A stretch of 64,000 nt of DNA from the NCBI GenBank assembly GCA_030063045.1, contig JAQSEB010000082.1, forward strand, positions 310,001 through 374,000, in the 5' to 3' direction. The notes below the pieces were generated by a model. The model was not told the DNA's origin. It ran no database searches and worked only from the letters and a program-made list of their open reading frames with translations. The translations under genes were made by a program, and so were the position numbers. The stretch's first letter is position 1; every line of letters begins with the position of its first letter. This document shows positions 24,081 to 35,200 of the stretch, one piece after another. Source of the DNA: Pratylenchus scribneri (taxonomy: Eukaryota; Nematoda; Chromadorea; Rhabditida; Pratylenchidae).

Positions 24081-24923
24081 TCTTTTTTGGGTGGTTTATG
24101 TTTTTTTTGTGGGAAAATGACTGAAAATTGAGGGTAAATGAATGAATGAATGGATTTGAATGGATGGATGGAAGTGGATTTGTTTAGAATTTTTGGATGG
24201 CGAATGGGTTTTGGGCAATTTGGATGGAAATGGGCACAGAAGCGACCCAAGGGATTTTGGTCGATAATTGGGCCAGCGAGAGGATTTGGTCCCCCGAAAA
24301 AACAAAGCAAATGAGAATTTGGATTTATTCGCCTTTTTGGGCCCCCATTTTGCCATCTCCAAATGTGGAAGAGTTTTATGTGTTTCCGCCGGTGTCCATT
24401 TGGCACGCGATTTTGCCCTCCCCCTTTTTGGGGTTATTTTTCCACTCATTTTTGGCTCTTCTTTTGCCCTCCCATCATTTGGAGCCGATTAATTGCTCAC
24501 CAAATTCACCTAAAGAAGAAGAAGAAACTTTTTGGGGCGCGTGTCGAATAAATATTAATGCAAATGGCCAAAAGAGGGGGGAATGTGGGGGAATGGCCCC
24601 CGAGGGGAAGGGAGGGTGGAATTCTTTGAATGCCGTCGTCTCACCCGAATGGCCACAAATGAAATTAACTCGAGGAATAGATGGAATGGATGGATGGGGA
24701 AGGGCACATTTTGGCAAGGAATGTGGAGTTGGTGGACGTGATTGAAGCCAAAGTGGATTGGAATGAACTTGGAATTGGTCGCCGGTGGATTCATTAATTG
24801 GCAAAGGGCATTCCATTTATGTTTTGTTATACATTATCCCCCTCATAAATATATTTGCCCTTTAATTCCTTGAGGCTGATAAATAACTAACTTTTCGAGA
24901 CATTTCAATATCTGGCCTATTCT

Positions 24924-25406
24924 TATGGCCATATCTCAGCAAGGCCTTGACCAATCTATGAAGGCAATATGCCTTTTGAAAGCCCAAAGTGTTCTCTAAA
25001 AAGTGGCTGAATTTAATTTAATGAATTCCAAAATACAAAAGTTTTATATCTTTGAATATAATTGAGTCGAATATTTTGAAGAATAATTGCTTATATTAAA
25101 AATTGTTTAAAGCTCGACGAGGCAGTAGCCAATCTTGGAAGGCGATATACCTTTCGAGAGCCAAAAGTGTCCTCTATAATTTGGCCGTTTTAAATATTAT
25201 GTGAGTTCTAGCTTTAGATAAAGTTACATATCTTTGAGTGTAATAAACCCGAATTTTCTAATTGAGTAAGGAAAAGCCACTTATTTTACAATTTGCTTTA
25301 AGTTTTCCAAAAAATTAGTTTTACACTTTATAGAGGAGATTCGCGGCTTTTAATTGGTATATCGCCTTCCAAAATTGGTTAATTTCTTGTTGAGCTATGG
25401 CCAAAT
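24924..25406. mobile_element. F1 foldback element, copy C (one half plus one full unit)
   Basis: A single left arm (24924-25087) is followed by a complete unit (25110-25406): CCAATCTTGGAAGGCGATAT on the left, ATATCGCCTTCCAAAATTGG on the right. Confidence 0.75.
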
Positions 25407-26069
25407 TAACAGCCTAAGTAATCGATTGTCCCTGGCCAAAATAAATCATTTATTTCTAACAATTATTCTTCTTTCCAAAAGCAACTTTTTGGCCGCTTCA
25501 ATTGAGCCATCAAATACTGTATAATTGATTGCCCTCCAATCTCAATTAATCCTCCCCACCATTGGAATGGGGCATCATTTATGAGGGGGGGGGGGGGGGC
25601 AATTGGACTTTTTATTAGCCGCCACTCGGCCGACGACGGCGATTTATGGCCCAGAAGAATGGCAAAATGGGAAGGGAGGAATGAAGGGCAAAGGCACATT
25701 AGGGGTGGGCGCATAAAACTTTGGGAAAATTGAGCGAAAATTGGGAATGGCGGACGGAAATTGGCAAAGGGAAATGGCAAAAAAAGCAGGCGGAAATGAT
25801 GATTTAAAGGGGAATGGAATTGGGGGAATGGGCCATGAAAAATAATTGATTATGATTTAAAAGGAACAGTTGTTCATTTTTATGAACGGCGAAGAGTTAA
25901 AAAGGTCAATTTTCATTCATTTCCATTTTGTTTTCCGTTGATTTATTTGGATGAGGCATAGGAAAGGGATTGAAAATGTCTGGAGGCACAAATCAAAAGA
26001 TGGAAGCAAAATAAAAACATAAGTGGCAAACAATGGAAAGGGTGGGGGATAATTGAGAGTATCTTCATC

Positions 26070-26513
26070 GGTTTTTGGCCCATATCTCAATGAGGCAATA
26101 ACTAATTTTGGAAGGCAATATACTGTTTGAAAGCCCAACGTGTCCTCTAAAAAGTGGCCATAAATTTATTATGAAATTTACCTTTTTAATCAAATTATTC
26201 CTCTTGCGTTTAATCAAACTCGAATTTTCTGATTAATTGGAGGAAAAGCCACTTATTTTGCAAACTGTTTGAATATTTCAAATAATTAATTAAGCCACTT
26301 TTTAGAAGAAATTTCCTTTTTATTTTAATTATTCGTCTTTGAATTAAATATATCCGAATTTTCTGATTGAGTGAAGGAAAATCCACTTAATTTACAATTT
26401 TTTTTAATATTTCGAAAAATAATAAAGCCACTTTTTATAAGACATTTAGGGCTTTTCTATGATATATTGCCTTACCAAATTGGTTATTTCCTTATTGAGA
26501 TATGGCCAAAAGA
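26070..26513. mobile_element. F1 foldback element, copy D
   Basis: Left arm GGAAGGCAATATACTGTTTG, right arm GATATATTGCCTTACC. Carries an internal duplication of the central part (two TCTGATT-AAAAGCCACTT type segments). Confidence 0.7.
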
Positions 26514-27634
26514 ATGGCCAAGAGTACCTGATTTTTCAAAGCATTGGATGGAAAAAGTCTGGGGGCCCAAAATCGAAAGAAGGCAACAATAAATGACAAG
26601 GAAAAATAGAAAGGGAGAATGTTTTTGCCATCATTGGCGGATGGCTGAATGAATGAATGAATGGAGTGAATGCAAATTTGGCGGAATGGAAATGTGTTAA
26701 TGGAATGGAGGAATGCGCCACATTTTTTTGTCCCATTTTTGTTCGTTCGTTGTGCCATTCTCGCGCCTAAATCTGCCCTCCCCCGGTGTCCATTCAGGCG
26801 GTAATTCTCGGGTGCAACCCCTTTTTGGCCCTATTCCTTTCCATTTGGGCCATTCTCCGGTACCAAATTTACGTTCTTCCCATTTCCGATAGGATTTGTG
26901 GCACCCAAAAATGGAGTTTTGGCAAATTTTTGGGGCCAAGTTTTGGTTAAGAGCAGATTTTTTCCGGGAATATTTGGGGGAAGTGCACCCGTGGGGAGCA
27001 TTGGACCGAGACTGACATGAAGCCCTTTCCCTGGGGGATTGGCAAAAAAAATGCCGGAGGGGCAAAATGGAATGGAAGGGCCAAATGTGCCCGGAGGGGT
27101 GACCTCTCTTTTTGGTTTGAGGTCCACTCGAAAATTTGTTCCTTCCGGCACCCTTTCCCCTTCCCTATTTTCATTTTCTACTTCCCCCTTTCCTCAAAAT
27201 GCCATCAATCCTCCTCTGTTTTGGCCAATGCCGAAAACATTTGGGGGCACTGCTTTCCTTCCTTTTCCGTCGTCTGAAAAATTCTTATGAAGTCGATTTT
27301 TAAATCCCCAAATATGAAGGGAAATTTGTTTACGAAAGAATTTTTTGCCTTTTTTGTAATCAATTTTTGCTTGGAAAATTGGATTTTTGACCACCAAAAC
27401 AACATTTTTGGCACAACAACGAAAATATATTATAAGACAGCGGGGGACGGCAAAATGTGAATAAAAAGGAAGGGAAGGAAAGAAGGGGTGGCCAAATGAA
27501 TGTGGCCAAAAATTGAAATAGGGGAAATATGGGAGGAGAATGGACAGGTTGAATAGGGTAGGGGTTGAAAGAAAGGAGGGAGGAAGAACAATTGAAAGGA
27601 TTTGGAATAATTGAGAGTATCGCCGATTGAGTAC

Positions 27635-27926
27635 TTATTGAGGCTATATCCAATTTGGGAAGGCGATATACCAATGGAAAGCTCAAAGTGCCCTTTAAAA
27701 AGTGGCTTAATTAAAATTTATGAATTCAGAATTTACAAAAATTTGCATGTCTTTGGGTGTAGCAACCCGAATTTTCTGATGGGAGAGGAGAAAAGCCACT
27801 TTTTTACAAAATATTTTAAATTATCAAATAATTAGTAGAGCCACTTTTTAGAGGAGATTCGAGGCTTTTAAATGGTATATCGCCTTCCTAAATTGCTTGA
27901 TTCCTTTTTGAGCTATGGCCAAAAGA
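27635..27926. mobile_element. F1 foldback element, copy E
   Basis: Clean ~290-bp inverted repeat: CAATTTGGGAAGGCGATATA at the left, GGTATATCGCCTTCCTAAAT at the right, GAGCTATGGCC end. Confidence 0.8.
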
Positions 27927-28670
27927 ACAGCACAGATATTAAATTATTTGGCGAATCAATTGTTCTGCTGTTTTCGCAATTGAAGGGGAAGGGAGGAAGT
28001 GGGTTTCGCCCAAAAATCCACGACAAAATTTGCCATATTCCTTGGCCAATTCCCCATTCTATTACATTGCTTTGTCCCTCTTTCATTTACTCGTTCCACT
28101 CGGCCAGCCTATTTGCCCATATATGGCCAATTCAATTGATGGCCAAAAATAGCTTCCAAGGAGAAGGTGTCCAAAATGCGGGCGGTGGGGTGGCATATTG
28201 CCCCAATAGAAGGAAAAGGGAATGGAAGGCGGAAAGCCATCTGCTTTTGGTTTTGGATGGATTGAAAAAAGGGATGGGGGCAAAAGAGGCAAAATGAGGG
28301 GAAGATAAGAAGCTGCCGCCTTTCCACCCCCGGAGAGCATTTGGCCCAAGGGAAGGGGGCGAAGGGAGGGGCGGCTTTGGCATTGGCACACTTCCTTTTT
28401 TCCATGGAACCAAGGGGCGAGAGCGGATGCTGGAGGGGCTAATCAGATTTTTGGGAGAACAGAAGAAGATGTTGTTTGAAATGGAGGAATAATAGGGGAG
28501 GAGGGGAGTCGATAAAATGGGTGGAGGCTGGGGTCAAAATGGATGGGATGGACTCTGGGGACTTTGGTGGCCGATTTTTGGGCCACAATATGTTTTTCAC
28601 GAGGCGCTTTTTGATATTTTTGAATGGGCACTGGCAACAAGGATGGATACGCCCTAATTTGGCGCCGTTT

Positions 28671-28985
28671 AAAATAGCTTATCAAGGAGTGAGCCAATTT
28701 TGATGATTTTAGTATCAAATTAAAGAGCAGACTTTTGGCTATCAAATAATATTAAATTTATTTAAATTGGTTCAGAATTGATGGAGTTATGACCAAAAAA
28801 CCAATGAAAATTTTCGCTAATCCAAGTAAAGTTCATTTGGAATGTTTTTTTTTGGTGATAATTCCATCAATTCTGAACCAATTTAAATAAAATTAATATG
28901 ATTTCATAGCCAAAAGTCTGCTCTTTAATTTGATACTAAAATCATCAAAATTGGTTCCATCCTTGATGAGCTATTATAAACAGCG
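28671..28985. mobile_element. F2 foldback element, copy 1
   Basis: Inverted repeat with ~130-bp arms: ATCAAATTAAAGAGCAGACT left, AGTCTGCTCTTTAATTTGAT right. Second copy at 35113-35428. Confidence 0.85.
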
Positions 28986-30028
28986 ATAAGTTGGCCCGGA
29001 GGGGGCAAGTTGGACTGATCCTTCCTTTGGCAATAATGAATAAAAATTGAGAGGAAAACCATAACAAATACATTAAATCCGGTCCAATACCACAACAACA
29101 TGGATTTGCCAAATTGACAAATTCTAGACCAAAAAACAAGTAAGGTTGTTTATGGGACAAAAAATGGCAAGTCATTTCCCCGGGCAAACAAATTATTAAT
29201 GAATGAATGAATGAATGGTCCGGAGATTGGCCTCCAATTTACTTGGCCAATTCAAAAGGCCTATTCTTGGCCGCCTCCTCTATTTTTGCCTCCATTCATC
29301 CCATCAATTCACCTGCTTTCTTGCTACCTCATTTTTGCCTTCTTCGGCACCCAAAATGGCACATTAAAAACAGAAAGGAATGAGGGGACAAAGATTAAAC
29401 GGCCAAAATAGAGGGGAAAAGGGGGGGGGGGCTGAATGCCGAGAATGGAATGAATTGCGGGAACTGCTGCTTTGATGCCCAAAATGCAATGGGGGAAATG
29501 TGGGGGGGGGGGGGGGGGGGGATTGAATGTGTGCAAAATTGAATTGTGCAATGAATGAAAAGTTTTGGGGACAGACTGACTTTGCGTGTGCCCCTAACGA
29601 CAATTTTTTTTGGCCATTCACATTTTAGAATGAAGGTGGGGAAATGAAAGCCGCCGTTCCTGGGATGCCATTATGGCCGAAAAAGGCCGCCCTCTTTTGG
29701 CCTGCTTTCGGGTCCAATTCAAAATTTATTGCAAAAAAAAAGAGGAAATTGAATTTTACATGGGTAAAAGGGAGAAAATGGGGAAACCGGAAATGTGGGC
29801 GAAAAATGGGGCAAAAGGGCAGGAACGAAAGAACGAAAACAGGCAGATGAATTTTTTAAAGGAAAAGGGGGAAATTGTTGAATTTTCGCAGAAATTGGGT
29901 CAATCGAATATTTGGCCCAAAATTAAATTTAATTGGTGGAATTAATTGAAAATTTTGCGATTTATTTTGGGAGGGATGGTATTTAATTTAACCGAAAAAC
30001 ATAGAACATGTCGAAAAAATTAAACCGA

Positions 30029-30255
30029 AATAATTATAATGGTTTAAAAGGTGGGTTTGTCTGCATTCCCAAACCATATACCCAAATTTTAATAGAACTG
30101 GTCAAGACGCATTGAATGGTATATAATTTGGTTTTGGTTTGGTCAACAATTAAAGGGTATTAAACGGTTTAAACCAATTTTGGTTTGGTCAACAATTAAA
30201 GGGTATTAAACGGTTTAAACCAATTTTGGTTCAAAACTTAGTTAGAATTGGGTTA
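30029..30255. repeat. Dispersed repeat F3, copy 2
   Basis: Similar to 4958-5150. A ~50-bp segment ending GGTATTAAACGGTTTAAACC is duplicated in tandem here. Confidence 0.75.
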
Positions 30256-31020
30256 AGCCTATGGAAAAACATTATCAAATGATGAGCCTTTAGGCATTTT
30301 CCGTCCGTTTCAATGTTCTTTTCCTCATTGTATTTATTTCCCATTTTTGAGGCCAACTCTAAAATGTCAAAAATATTCATTCAACTCTTTTTTTTGCCAG
30401 TCAATTGACTTTTGCTTGATTAAATGGTAACAAAAGTGGGCGGAAGGCGGCTAAAAGCAATAATAATTGAGGGGAAAAAGCAAAAGTGCAAAGCAAAATG
30501 GACAAAATGAATGACGACGCTTTTGGCATTTTTAAGAAGGAATGGAAAATGAAAATGAATGGGGGAATTCATTTTTGGCCACAAAAATAGTCTCCGTCTC
30601 CCCTTCATCAGCAAAAATGTATAATAAAAGTTGGTGGAGGATATTTTTGGAAGAAAATGGCCAACCCTAACCGACTTGCCCTCTCAATTCTAATTGGACT
30701 TTGGGAGAAGGAGAAGGGAGTCAAAGAAGCCAACATAAATATATATTGATGTTGGTAGAAATTGGAGAGATGTACGGATGGCCTCTGAAATTTGTTTTTG
30801 GCAACAGAAATTGGAAACAAATTTATGCAAAATTATGGCATTTTTTCTTACAAAGGACCCCAAAAAATATGAGTCAAATTATTATTGTTGGTGCCATATA
30901 TTTGTTCATATATTTAAAATTAAAATTTGGAAAGGGGATATAGGGAAAAGTAACGGTAAAATAAAAATCGCATGAAAAATTGAGTGAAAAATAGCAAAGA
31001 ATAGTTTTGATTTAATGAGA

Positions 31021-32055
31021 AAATATACGGTATTCCGGAAAGAATTCTGATTTTTTGTGTTTTCCGGAACGAATTCTGATTTTTTGTGTTTTCCGGAACG
31101 AATTCTGATTTTTTGTGTTTTCCGGAAAGAATTCTGATTTTTGTGTTTTCCGGAATGAATTCTGATATTTTGTGTTTTCCGGAAAGAATTCTGATTTTTT
31201 GTGTTTTCCGGAATGAATTCTGATTTTTTGTGTTTTCCGGAAAGAATTCTGATTTTTTGTGTTTTCCGGAAAGAATTCTGATTTTTTGTGTTTTCCGGAA
31301 TGAATTCTGATTTTTTGTGTTTTCCGGAAAGAATTCTGATTTTTTTGTGTTTTCCGGAAAGAACTCTAATTTTTTGTGTTTTCCGGAAAGAATTCTGATT
31401 TTTTGTGTTTTCCGGAATGAATTCTGATTTTTTGTGTTTTCCGGAAAGAATTCTGATTTTTTGTGTTTTCCGGAAAGAATTCTGATTTTTTGTGTTTTCC
31501 GGAATGAATTCTGATTTTTGTGTTTTCCGGAAAGAATTCTGATTTTTTGTGTTTTCCGGAAAGAATTCTGATTTTTTGTGTTTTCCGGAAAGAATTCTGA
31601 TTTTTTGTGTTTTCCGGAAAGAATTCTGATTTTTTTGTGTTTTCCGGAAAGAACTCTAATTTTTTGTGTTTTCCGGAAAGAATTCTGATTTTTTGTGTTT
31701 TCCGGAATGAATTCTGATTTTTTGTGTTTTCCGGAAAGAATTCTGATTTTTTGTGTTTTCCGGAAAGAATTCTGATTTTTTGTGTTTTCCGGAATGAATT
31801 CTGATTTTTGTGTTTTCCGGAAAGAATTCTGATTTTTTGTGTTTTCCGGAATGAATTCTGATTTTTTGTGTTTTCCGGAAAGAATTCTGATTTTTTGTGT
31901 TTTCCGGAAAGAATTCTGATTTTGATTTTTTTATTTTTAATTCATTTCTGATTTTTTGTAATTTAATTATTTCTAAATTCTAATTTTATTCTGATTTTTT
32001 TGTGTTTCATTCAGGAAAGCAATTCTAATGAAATACCTTTCTGGGAATACGGTAC
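31021..32055. mobile_element. TIR element carrying the R2 array
   Basis: Left end TACGGTATTCCGGAAAG (31026 on) and, on the complement, right end TACCGTATTCCCAGAAAG (to about 32053) form an inverted repeat around the array. The right flank shares 20 exact bases (32015-32034, complement) with the left flank of R1 array (c). Confidence 0.6.
31032..31924 (+). repeat. R2 minisatellite array, 29-bp unit with higher-order period
   Basis: About 31 copies of a 29-bp unit beginning CCGGAAAGAATTCTGATT and ending TTTTGTGTTTT. A variant GAACTCTAATT preceded by a longer T-run recurs exactly 290 bp apart (near 31331 and 31621), so blocks of ten units were copied together. Confidence 0.97.
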
Positions 32056-32242
32056 TTCATCTCTGTTCTTAATTGTAAATGTGTTTTCTTTTCATAATTT
32101 ATTCTGTACATTTATTATGTGGAAAAACAAATCAATAAGCTCAATAAATTTCTTTTTGGTTGTTGAATCGTGTAATATTGCTGGGTTTTTCAGAATGGGG
32201 CAAAAAAGCTCGAATGTATTTCCAAATAAAATAATTATCTTT

Positions 32243-35200
32243 TCAATCGTTTCTCCAAAGTTCTGCCGATTTCCTATAAATGGTATCACAATTTTGTAAT
32301 TAAGTAAAATCATCTCCATTTTTACCTTTGAGCCTCGATCAATGGCATTTTCTGCTGATCATCGCCCAACAAAATTCTTCGTCCCATTCCTTCGCCTCCT
32401 CCTCTTCTTATCAACAGTGGATTTGGCGGCAATTGGGCTGATGATGAAGCGATTTGGCCAGGCAATCGGGGAATTTGTTGGGTGGCTGATGAGTTAGATT
32501 GTTGTGGATTTGGCAAAAATGATGCAGGGATTTGGGACGAAATTTGGATAGGATGGAATGAATGATGATTGTGGGAGATTGGTGGCAACGGAGAACCAGA
32601 AGCTGAAAATGGAGAAATTAACCCTTTTAATTGTCTAGGATTTTGTTACCATAAATATGGCTGCTTATTCGGCTCATTTCATCCTCGGCCCTGTTGGTTG
32701 TCCTATGCAACATTTGGGGCCTTTGCTGCTGTTGTTGTTGGGGAGGATGTCGATCGAGGGTAGCGGATTGATATTGGAATGGAGGATGATGGGCAGCGGG
32801 CCAAGGATTGGGGGGAGGTGGCACACGAGGAGGCGGGGGAAGTTGTTGTTGTTGACTACCACCGCTGGCTGCAATGGTACTGACCAACAACAAAGGTTGT
32901 TTTGTGCCAGAATTAGATGAAGAAGAATATGAAGAGGTGGAAGAGGCGAATGTGTTGTTGGCGGATGAGGAGGTGGCATTTTTTGGTTGTTGGAATTTGG
33001 CCATCCTCTCATTTTGTTGCCTCATCAATCGGGAACGGCATCGACGGGCGAGGCAAAGCCAGAAAAGAAGGGGGAGGCAACAAAGCAGAAGGCCAATGGA
33101 GGAAAGAAGCAGGAAACGGACGAGGGGTGAAGCAGTGGAAAAGTGCAAGGGAAATTTGTTGGGTGGCGGATCGAGGACGGACAGAAGTGCGGAACGATAG
33201 ACGAATTGGCCAGCTGGATTGGTAACAACGCAAAAATAGCGGCCAGAATCCTATTTAATGGCCATAGGGAAATGAATATTTTGGACAAATGTGGCCTACC
33301 TCCTTGCGCACATTTTGGATGCGCAATTCATTGAGGAAATGCCGGTTGCCATGCTCATCAATTTCCAATCGGACCGCATCATTGCCTCCTTGGTCCAACA
33401 TTAGCAATGATATTTCGCCCAAACGAAGCAGGGTGGCATTTGGCATTTTGGCACGCATCAATTCGGCATTTTCAATTTGACGAAGCCACTGGGAATAAAA
33501 ATGTTTCGATATTTAAAGCATGAATACGAAATAGAATGATTGAGTACCACCTATTGAATATTTGAGCCGTTCATATGGCTATATATCAACAAGGAAGAAA
33601 CCAATTCCTAAAGGCGATATGCCATTTGAAAGCCCAAAATGTTCTCTAAAAAGTGGCCTTACTACTTTTTTGAAATTTTAAAACAATTTGTAAAATAAAT
33701 GGCCTTCCATCACTCAATTAGAAAATTCAGGTTTAAAATATTCAAAGACATGTAACTTTTTGTAAGGTTGAAATTCATAAAATTAAATTATGCCAAATTA
33801 TAGGGCACACTTTGAGCTTTAAAATGGTATATCGCCTTCCCGAATTGGTTAATGCTTCGTTGAGATATGAATAAAAGAATGGACTGATTGAATTGTCTTT
33901 TAATTTGATTTTGAATCCGTTGAAATGATTGATGCCTGCGGGTACATTGAGCGCTTCTGAATTAAAAGGAAGGTGCCTTCCCTTTGCGTTACAGTATAAA
34001 AGGATTGGCTGCGATCGCGATACAGTATGGATAAGAAGAAAAGTGCATTAATTCACACCCAATTTCTTGCATCTAATTTTGGCCCATATCTTAGCGAGTC
34101 AGTAACCAATTTTGGAAGGTGATATATCATTGGAAAGCCGAAAGTTTTTTCTATAATTTGGCCATTTTTAATTTATGAATTCCATTCCACCCCTAACAAA
34201 AAATTATATGTCTTTGAGTGAAATAAACTCGAATTTTTTGATCGAATGAGGAAAAGCCGCATAATTTACAATTTCTTTTTGATTTTCAAAAAAATAATAA
34301 AGCCACTTTTTAGAGGACATTTAGGGCTTTCAAATGGCATATCGCCTTCCAAAATTGGTTGTTTCCTCGTTGAGCTATGGGCCAAAAACCAATGCGGGTA
34401 CCCAATCTTCTCTAACAATTTTTGAATTTTTAAACAATAAAGATTATTCCCTTCTTCCGTACACATCATCGTCTGTTCCGTATTCCCCTATATCACCTAC
34501 CCGAATCACAGCTTTGTCGCCCTCTCCCCTCCATTCCACCCGACATTGCAATTGGGCAGTGTTTCCAGCCTTCAACATTTGTGCCTGCGGCTGCTCAATC
34601 CGTGGAGGCGGTGGCGGCGGAAGAATGGAATGCGGAGGGGCAGAGCCGGGTGAAAGATTGCCGGAGGGGTGGAGGAGAATGGCATCCTCATCCGATCCGT
34701 CCTCCCCGAATTGTTCGGTCACTTGGACGGAAAAGTCGGCTCGGATTGAGCCGAGCGCATTTTGCAGGCGACATGTGTAAATGCCGGCATCCTGGGGGCG
34801 AATATGGGGCAGAGAGAGGGGCGAAGTTGTGCCAAGTTCTAAGGGAATGGAATTTAATGTGAAGGATAGTTGGGCAAAAACCCTGTTCATGTTGGCCATG
34901 GCGGATCCACTGAAGTTGGGGCAATGGATTGGCCAAAGCCGCAGGACAATTCAGCTGCAAAGTTTGGCCGGCATGAATGCGGATTGGGAGTGGCTGGGGC
35001 CCGAGGGCTTCTTTCCATGCTGGGGCACTGGCTGAACAAAAATTAGGCTGAGAATTTGCCCAATAAATTCATTATTTGGATCATCCACTCGGATGCGCCC
35101 CAACTTGTCGCCATTTAAAATAGCTTGTGAATGATTGAGCCAATTTTGATAATTTTAGTACTAAATTAAAGAGCAGACTTTTGGCTATCAAATGATATCA

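Larger units (their letters stand above)
24081..32242. other. 8-kb gene-free, repeat-rich region
   Basis: Between the GPCR start and the FGFRL1-like stop. It holds three F1 foldbacks, one F2 foldback, one F3 copy, the 29-bp R2 array and poly-G tracts (15 G at 25585-25599, 20 G at 29502-29521). Open frames of up to 180 codons occur on both strands in GC-rich parts, but they show no family motif or splice structure. Confidence 0.6.

Noticed and set aside
24197..24745. 182-codon plus-strand open frame
   Set aside because: No recognisable family, no splice context, Trp/Pro-rich composition as in the surrounding non-coding DNA.
31032..31924. Regular repeats considered as a CRISPR array
   Set aside because: Units are contiguous with no unique spacers, and the genome is eukaryotic. 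It is a minisatellite.
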